NCBI GenBank assembly: GCA_000432015.1
Contig: HF985457.1
Location: forward strand, 3,119 to 9,124
Direction: 5' to 3'
Length of the DNA stretch: 6,006 nt
Source: Clostridium sp. CAG:1024
Lineage (GTDB): Bacteria > Bacillota > Clostridia > Christensenellales > CAG-138
Shown: positions 5,772 to 6,006 of the stretch, in pieces
Layout of the letters: every line of letters starts with the position of its first letter
How positions within the stretch are numbered: the stretch's first letter is position 1
Position numbers and translations under genes: made by a program
The notes under the pieces: model-generated
Seen by the model: only the letters and a program-made list of their open reading frames with translations
What the model was told of the DNA's origin: nothing
Database searches by the model: none

Positions 5772-6006
5772 TCAATATTCGGTCGCAAGGTTCATGAACC
5801 GCGTGTATTCGCCCTGCCACGCCAGCATGACGGTGCCGGTCGGGCCGTGGCGGTGCTTTGCGATGATGGCCTGCGAGGTGTTGTCCGCGTCCTCGTCGTA
5901 GACTGCGGGGCGATACAGCAGGATGACCATGTCCGCATCCTGCTCGATGGAGCCGGATTCGCGCAGATCCGCGATCATCGGCGTGTGATCCTGCCGCGTC
6001 TCCGGA
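5772..6006 (-). CDS. dnaB: Replicative DNA helicase DnaB, C-terminal fragment (5' end outside window)
   Basis: DnaB is the hexameric replicative helicase that unwinds DNA at the fork using NTP hydrolysis. Only the last 77 residues are present, because the gene enters from the right edge; the open frame continues to base 6006 with no start needed inside the window. The visible part is the end of the RecA-like motor domain: PMIADLRESGSIEQDADMVI, then YRPAVYDEDADNTSQAIIAK, then KHRHGPTGTV, which matches the KQRNGPxGTV segment of well-known DnaB proteins and carries the Arg equivalent to the arginine finger, and a normal short tail. The Walker motifs lie outside the window. The TGA stop is at 5774-5772. 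It is followed by an 81-nt gap with a candidate terminator before nagB, so dnaB may belong to a separate upstream transcription unit. Nothing suggests an intein or frameshift in the visible part. Confidence 0.95.
   Translation of the reverse strand, partial: PETRQDHTPMIADLRESGSIEQDADMVILLYRPAVYDEDADNTSQAIIAKHRHGPTGTVMLAWQGEYTRFMNLATEY

Noticed and set aside
1..6006. Mobile element, CRISPR array, toxin-antitoxin or other defence or undescribed system
   Set aside because: All substantial coding sequence is accounted for by recognisable housekeeping families; no transposase, spaced repeats, small gene pairs or compositional break were seen.

Overview
The window is GC-rich by eye and almost fully coding. 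Every gene I can support lies on the minus strand and reads right to left: dnaB (3' end only), nagB, a GlmU-like left-handed beta-helix acyltransferase, cca, mnmG and rsmG. The organism looks like a GC-rich member of the Clostridia (Firmicutes), possibly an uncultured gut lineage. This rests on AAGGAG-type ribosome binding sites, a short non-allosteric NagB of Gram-positive type, the mnmG-rsmG pair, and a stand-alone beta-helix protein of a form I associate with clostridial genomes. The lineague is an inference; I cannot place it more precisely.

Layout. Positions 1-171 are non-coding as far as I can tell. They hold a perfect symmetric hairpin (37-70) and the intrinsic terminator of rsmG (163-186 plus its T tract). 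rsmG (172-855) and mnmG (875-2746) are separated by 19 nt, and mnmG from cca (2770-4254) by 23 nt. A 57-nt gap containing a long imperfect hairpin separates cca from the beta-helix gene (4312-4974), whose start overlaps the nagB stop by 4 nt. nagB (4971-5690) is preceded by 80 nt with a candidate terminator that may separate it from dnaB (5772 to beyond the right edge).

Function. Two modules can be read. One is amino-sugar metabolism: NagB deaminates glucosamine-6-phosphate, and the coupled beta-helix protein keeps the acetyltransferase active-site residues of GlmU but has no nucleotidyltransferase domain. The other is translation quality: CCA addition to tRNA 3' ends, wobble-uridine modification by MnmG, and m7G methylation of 16S rRNA by RsmG. 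The dnaB fragment is the end of the replicative helicase.

I see no mobile element, CRISPR array, tRNA or rRNA gene, and no convincing sign of an undescribed system. The points most worth a second look are the nagB-coupled acyltransferase with its unassigned N-terminal segment, the hairpin abutting the cca start codon, and a degenerate 7-nt repeat encoding the end of the CCA protein.
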